Positions 60,487-64,000 of a DNA stretch of 64,000 nucleotides are shown here, piece after piece. Under the pieces are notes generated by a model, which did no database searches, was not told the origin of the DNA, and saw only the letters and a list, made by a program, of their open reading frames with translations. How positions within the stretch are numbered: position 1 is the first letter of the stretch; every line of letters starts with the position of its first letter. The stretch is from the NCBI RefSeq assembly GCF_003003005.1, contig NZ_PVTR01000008.1, forward strand, positions 186,001-250,000. Reading direction: 5' to 3'. The position numbers and the translations under genes were made by a program. This stretch comes from Mongoliibacter ruber (GTDB taxonomy: Bacteria; Bacteroidota; Bacteroidia; Cytophagales; Cyclobacteriaceae).

Positions 60487-61806
60487 TCAGTCTTCTATTT
60501 GTAGCTCAGTAAGATTTTCCGGACTTGCAGATATTTCATCAAAATCAGGATTTCTTTTTCCGTTCAACTCTTCTAAAAGATTAACCGCTACATTTTCTGA
60601 CCAAGTGGGTGTAGATAAATATACTACATCTCCAGCACTTACACCTGATTCTACAATTACATGATTTGAGTTTGACAAACCCAATTTGACCTCTTGTTTC
60701 TTCCCATTCCTGAGATGTACGTAATTGATGCTATCATTTTCGGTATACAAAGCTTCTAAAGGAACAAAAGTTGCCTCCTCGATTTCCTCCGCTACAATAG
60801 TATTACTAGTGGTCATGGCTGGCCTTAATAATTCGTCCGTTTCATTGACTACTATAGTCACCTCAAAAACTTTAGCATCTGAATTTGGTCTTTGCTGACC
60901 GACATTCGCAACTTTGCTTACCTTACCAGTCAGTTTCTTTTCAGGAAAGGCATCCAGCCCAAGGTCGACTCGCTGCCCTACTTTCACCTTTCTGATATCT
61001 ACTTCATTGACGTAAGTAATACTTTGCATAGTAGTCAAGTCTGGAAGTGTAGCCACTACGGGATTCCAAGAGGACACCTGTGAACCTTCTTTTACCTTCC
61101 CTCCTCTACCCCATACGTAGATAACCATTCCATTTTGGGGAGCTGTGACGGTGAACTTCTCCAATACCGCCTCCATTTGATTCACATCGGATTGCACATC
61201 TCTGAGTTTGGCGGAAACTTCCACCATTCTCGCTTTTTCTTGTAACAGCTTGATCCTATACCTATCTTTTGCCTGTTGCAAATCCCTCTCAGCTCGTGCA
61301 ACATTGTTTTCGTTTTGCTTGATTATCGCAGGAGGTTCAAACTGAGACTGCTCTAAGATCAACTCCCTCTCTTCTACCTCGTATTCGAGATTGAGGATAT
61401 TATCCCGTTCTTGTCTCAACACAAGCGCCGTGTCCAACTGTGTCTGCTCGTGCAATGCTTGGGCCTGTTCTAAGTCCAGCCTTTTATCCTCAAACCGACC
61501 AAAAAGTTCTGTTCTGTCAAGCGCCGCAATAAATTCACCTTTTTTGACCACGGTGCCTTCATCTACCATTTCTTCAATGGTGAAGTTTCCAATTCTAAAT
61601 CTACGTGCGTCTGTAGGCCCCATTACTTGCACAGAATTTAGTGCTTGCAATTCTCCAGAGGTGCTGATTTCCACTTTAAATTTTCCGCTTTTAACCTCCG
61701 CCAAAATGTCATTACCATCTTTATTGGACTTAGGTCTAAAAATAAAAAAAGCCAGAATAATTAAAAAAATTACTGATATCGCTATATAAATCTTTCTTTT
61801 CTGCAT
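60487..61806 (-). CDS. MacA/HlyD-type periplasmic adaptor
   Basis: 439 aa membrane fusion protein with an N-terminal anchor (about 5-25, IYIAISVIFLIILAFFIF). Barrel-sandwich segments (VEISTSGELQALNSVQVMGP, MVDEGTVVKKGEFIAALDRTELFG), a long helical hairpin (about 95-225) and a beta-barrel (DAFPEKKLTGKVSKVANVG) followed by C-terminal residues. It would link the permease to TolC. First gene of the operon. The 318-bp gap upstream holds a -7-like box and two hairpins. Confidence 0.9.
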   Translation of the reverse strand: MQKRKIYIAISVIFLIILAFFIFRPKSNKDGNDILAEVKSGKFKVEISTSGELQALNSVQVMGPTDARRFRIGNFTIEEMVDEGTVVKKGEFIAALDRTELFGRFEDKRLDLEQAQALHEQTQLDTALVLRQERDNILNLEYEVEERELILEQSQFEPPAIIKQNENNVARAERDLQQAKDRYRIKLLQEKARMVEVSAKLRDVQSDVNQMEAVLEKFTVTAPQNGMVIYVWGRGGKVKEGSQVSSWNPVVATLPDLTTMQSITYVNEVDIRKVKVGQRVDLGLDAFPEKKLTGKVSKVANVGQQRPNSDAKVFEVTIVVNETDELLRPAMTTSNTIVAEEIEEATFVPLEALYTENDSINYVHLRNGKKQEVKLGLSNSNHVIVESGVSAGDVVYLSTPTWSENVAVNLLEELNGKRNPDFDEISASPENLTELQIED

Positions 61807-61976
61807 ATGCTATCTTAGGCTAAATAGGTTTCTATCAAAATTACTAACTATAGAATTGCTTCTCTGTCCAATAGGCATTTTATAAAACCATTAACATAAT
61901 TATCAGGCGATTGAACTTGAATTTGGGTTTAAGAGAATAAATAACAAGTTCTTTTAAGCAAAAAATAAGGATTTAG

Positions 61977-62031
61977 TACCTTTGAGGCAAATCTCAATGC
62001 ATGAAATCGAGCCTGCCTGAAGCAGACAGGC
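61977..62031 (+). promoter_or_regulatory. -7 box and hairpin in the 61807-62124 gap
   Basis: TACCTTTG (61977-61984) is an exact TAnnTTTG match, about 140 bp before the methyltransferase gene; no TTTG at -33. GCCTGCCTGAAGCAGACAGGC (62011-62031) forms a hairpin of the same CCTGCC type as in the 37.1-37.5 kb repeats, and CCCGACTAATCGGG lies further on. Nothing else was recognised. Confidence 0.45.
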
Positions 62032-62124
62032 ATGACGAAAATGACACAAAGTGGGATTCCATGCGAAGATTTCAACGCATGCCCCGACTAATCGGGATAA
62101 CTGCTAAAAAACAATTATAAACAC

Positions 62125-62889
62125 ATGAAAACTATTATCAGTTTCGTTATCCGATATATCCCAAGAAAATACCTTCAGCTGGTATCTCATTTTTTCTTGA
62201 AAGTTCTATCCATTTTTTATTTTGGCAAAAAAGTCCAGTGTAACGTCTGTGACAAATCCTTCCGGAAGTTTTTACCTTATGGAAGGAAAGCAAGAGAAAA
62301 TGCACTCTGTCCAAACTGTCTAGCTTTGGAAAGACATCGTTTGATGTGGCTTTTCTTACAAAATGAAACCCCCTTTTTTACGGCAAAACTTAAGGTATTA
62401 CATGTTGCTCCTGAACTTTGTTTCATTAAAAGAATGGAAGCTTTACCCAACTTGCAATACATTACAGGTGACATAGAATCTCCATTGGCAAATGTAATTA
62501 TGGATATTCACCAAATTCCTTTTGAAAATAATAGTTTTGACGTTGTTTTTTGCAATCACGTGATGGAACATGTAGATGACGATATTTTAGCTTGTAAAGA
62601 AATCAATAGGGTATTGAAACCAGGTGGATGGGGTATTATACAATCGCCTGTATACGACTTGGAAAAGACCTTAGAAGACAGCTCGATCACCGATCCTGTT
62701 GAACGAGAACAGATGTTTGGACAAAGAGATCATGTGAGAAAATATGGGAAAGATTATGCAAAAAGGCTGAGTTCTTCTGGTCTCCATGTATCTGAGAACC
62801 ATTTTGTAAAAAACTTGGATAGGTCGGTAATCGATAAACATGCACTCCCTGAAAATGAAGTCATTTTTTATTGCACTAAGGGTGATTAG
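62125..62889 (+). CDS. Class I SAM-dependent methyltransferase with zinc-ribbon start
   Basis: 254 aa. N-terminal Cys pairs CNVC (about 37-40) and CPNC suggest a small zinc-binding module. The methyltransferase core has KVLHVAPE (SAM motif I-like), DIHQIPFENNSFDVVFCNHVMEHVDDD (motif II/III) and EINRVLKPGGWGIIQSPVY. Substrate unknown; the neighbouring glycosyltransferases suggest a sugar or lipid-linked glycan. Its last 4 bp overlap the convergent glycosyltransferase gene. Confidence 0.85.
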   Translation: MKTIISFVIRYIPRKYLQLVSHFFLKVLSIFYFGKKVQCNVCDKSFRKFLPYGRKARENALCPNCLALERHRLMWLFLQNETPFFTAKLKVLHVAPELCFIKRMEALPNLQYITGDIESPLANVIMDIHQIPFENNSFDVVFCNHVMEHVDDDILACKEINRVLKPGGWGIIQSPVYDLEKTLEDSSITDPVEREQMFGQRDHVRKYGKDYAKRLSSSGLHVSENHFVKNLDRSVIDKHALPENEVIFYCTKGD

Positions 62890-63848
62890 CCTTTGAGCCA
62901 CTTGATAGACAATTCGTAGGCTAGACCAAGACCGTATGCTGTCAATTGGAAAATCGAAAAAACCAAAGCCAATGACCCAATAGAAACCTGGCCATATTGA
63001 ATACTGGCCATTGCGAAAATAGAAAGACTCCAAATTGCCAAAATCAAGGCCTGAAAGCCGAATAACTCGGGAATCAACCAAAAGGTGAACAACATGGAAA
63101 ATAAAAAAAGCAAAAACAGAAATGGCATAAAATGAACAAGTTTTATAGCGTCACTGTGGAAGCGGGAAACATTGACTCGGTTTCTACCAAATGAAAAACC
63201 CTGTTTGATGAAACTCTTAAAGTCGTTTTTCCTCTTATGATATACAAAAGCATCAGATACCAATTCTAGTTTGAACCCCGCCTTTTTGATTCTGATACTG
63301 ATTTCAATATCTTCTGCTTTATTGGGATCGGCAAACCCACCAACCTTTTCAAAAACTTTTCTGGAAAAACCCATATTGAACCCACGGGCTTGATACTTTG
63401 ACGGGTCTTTCATTTTGCCTCTAATCCCACCGGTCGTCAACCAAGATGTCATAGCGAAATCCATGGCTTTTTGAGCTGAAGAAAAATCATCAGAGGCGGC
63501 ATCTGGACCTCCATGAGCATCAAGTTTTCTTTCAGATATAGATTTTTTTAAGGTCCTTAGGTAATTTTCGGGAATGATACAGTCCGAATCAAAAAAGATA
63601 AAATAGCTGCCTTTTGCCTTTTCTATTCCATAATTCCTCGCAAAACCTTGCCCCACATTTTGTATAAAAAAGTACTTAATGTTCAGAACTTCTTTGAAGG
63701 CGTCCACTTCTTTACGGCAGTTAAGCACTGAACCATCCTCAATTATCAAAACTTCAAAATCATTGAAACTTTGATGACTCAGACTTTGCAGCAAGTCTAA
63801 GATTTCTTTGGGCCTATTGTAAACCGGTATGATAACAGAGAAAAACAT
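62886..63848 (-). CDS. Family 2 glycosyltransferase
   Basis: 320 aa from ATG 63848 (FSVIIPVYNRPKEIL). GT-A motifs: EDGSVLN and the metal-binding DSD in FIFFDSDCIIPENYL, with the acceptor region WLTTGGIRGKMKDPSKYQARG and PNKAEDIEISIRIKKAGFK (ED). The C-terminus has two or three hydrophobic segments (about 225-310) that anchor it in the inner membrane. The ORF tool's extra residue is a TTG before the ATG. The ATG overlaps the stop of the next upstream gene (TGATG). Confidence 0.88.
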   Translation of the reverse strand: MFFSVIIPVYNRPKEILDLLQSLSHQSFNDFEVLIIEDGSVLNCRKEVDAFKEVLNIKYFFIQNVGQGFARNYGIEKAKGSYFIFFDSDCIIPENYLRTLKKSISERKLDAHGGPDAASDDFSSAQKAMDFAMTSWLTTGGIRGKMKDPSKYQARGFNMGFSRKVFEKVGGFADPNKAEDIEISIRIKKAGFKLELVSDAFVYHKRKNDFKSFIKQGFSFGRNRVNVSRFHSDAIKLVHFMPFLFLLFLFSMLFTFWLIPELFGFQALILAIWSLSIFAMASIQYGQVSIGSLALVFSIFQLTAYGLGLAYELSIKWLKG

Positions 63849-64000
63849 CAACCCTCAAAGTTGAATTCCTCATCAATGTTGTAATCTGCTTTTCTGCTGG
63901 TATTTGATGTCATCATTTCAGCCAAAAACCCAGTCAAAAATAGCTGGACACCAACTATCAATGCCACCAGCGCCAAAAAGAACAATGGCTGGTCAGTAAT
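63848..64000 (-). CDS. Family 2 glycosyltransferase, C-terminal part (runs off the edge)
   Basis: Only the last 50 residues lie in the window: ITDQPLFFLALVALIVGVQLFLTGFLAEMM and a hydrophilic tail NTSRKADYNIDEEFNFEG, then TGA. The hydrophobic pattern LFFLALVALIVGVQLFLTGFLAE is the C-terminal TM of DPM1/GtrB-type polyprenyl-phosphate glycosyltransferases. Stop overlaps the ATG of the following gene by one base, so the two are an operon. Confidence 0.75.
   Translation of the reverse strand: MTDQPLFFLALVALIVGVQLFLTGFLAEMMTSNTSRKADYNIDEEFNFEG

Noticed and set aside
1-64000. tRNA, rRNA, CRISPR array or prophage
   Set aside because: No cloverleaf, spacer-repeat array or phage genes were noticed by eye; a tRNAscan and CRISPR search would settle it.

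Overview
The window reads as a chromosomal segment of a Bacteroidota bacterium, most likely order Cytophagales near Cyclobacteriaceae (Algoriphagus/Belliella-like). This is inferred from gene content: DUF4221 lipoprotein, GxxExxY protein, paired RND permeases, a dcw cluster whose PBP carries a C-terminal PASTA domain, and lipoproteins with short signal peptides. Several starts also lack an obvious Shine-Dalgarno site and are preceded by the Bacteroidota promoter form TTTG-N19-TAnnTTTG (clearest before rpsT). No rRNA, tRNA, CRISPR array, prophage or intact transposase was seen.

Layout. 1-5.8 kb: 5' part of the division/cell-wall cluster on the minus strand (mraZ-rsmH-ftsL-like-ftsI-murE-mraY), with a three-repeat MraZ operator. 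6-25 kb: mostly housekeeping genes: TlpA-like lipoprotein, polyprenyl synthase, glycerolipid pair plsB-like/gpsA, amino-acid permease, a DUF5060 glycosidase-like protein, nucleoside hydrolase, aminotransferase, PLC/S1-P1-like hydrolase, rpsT, radC, DUF1684, then pheT-coiled coil-zapA-rny. 25-28 kb: M90 and M20 peptidases. 27.8-34.1 kb: a rearranged accessory island (below). 33.8-41.6 kb: MFP adaptor and two RND permeases on the minus strand, separated by a repeat-rich gap. 42-52.6 kb: Uma2 nuclease, rarA, yefM-yoeB type TA, DUF4143 ATPase, threonine aldolase, GDPD, ECF sigma/anti-sigma, lpdA and a GxxExxY gene framed by inverted repeats. 52.7-64 kb: fabG, M23 peptidase, SPFH operon, TolC/FtsX-permease/adaptor export genes, and the edge of a glycan/methyltransferase region.

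Most interesting region: 29.9-33.0 kb holds two tandem cassettes of the same design. Each has a conserved upstream element that can form a hairpin, a tiny gene with a nearly identical double-glycine leader (ending MKKITGG) and a Cys-containing core, an intercistronic hairpin, and a secreted protein of about 380 residues (predicted beta-propeller, the second DUF4221-like). Right after the leader, both peptide genes carry a G run: 7 G in the first (in frame) and 8 G in the second, which breaks the frame. Removing two G or adding one restores a 4-Cys core. A decayed C39 peptidase (exporter protease) domain follows, with a stop codon and Cys-to-Trp at the expected catalytic Cys. The island is framed by two copies of a block (mazF, its antitoxin, RND 3' end), so it records a segmental duplication followed by decay of one copy.

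How genes work together: gpsA and the acyltransferase supply and acylate glycerol-3-phosphate. pheT-zapA-rny links translation, division and RNA turnover genes. The TolC/permease/adaptor set lacks its ATPase here. All functions are assigned by reading motifs, not by database search.
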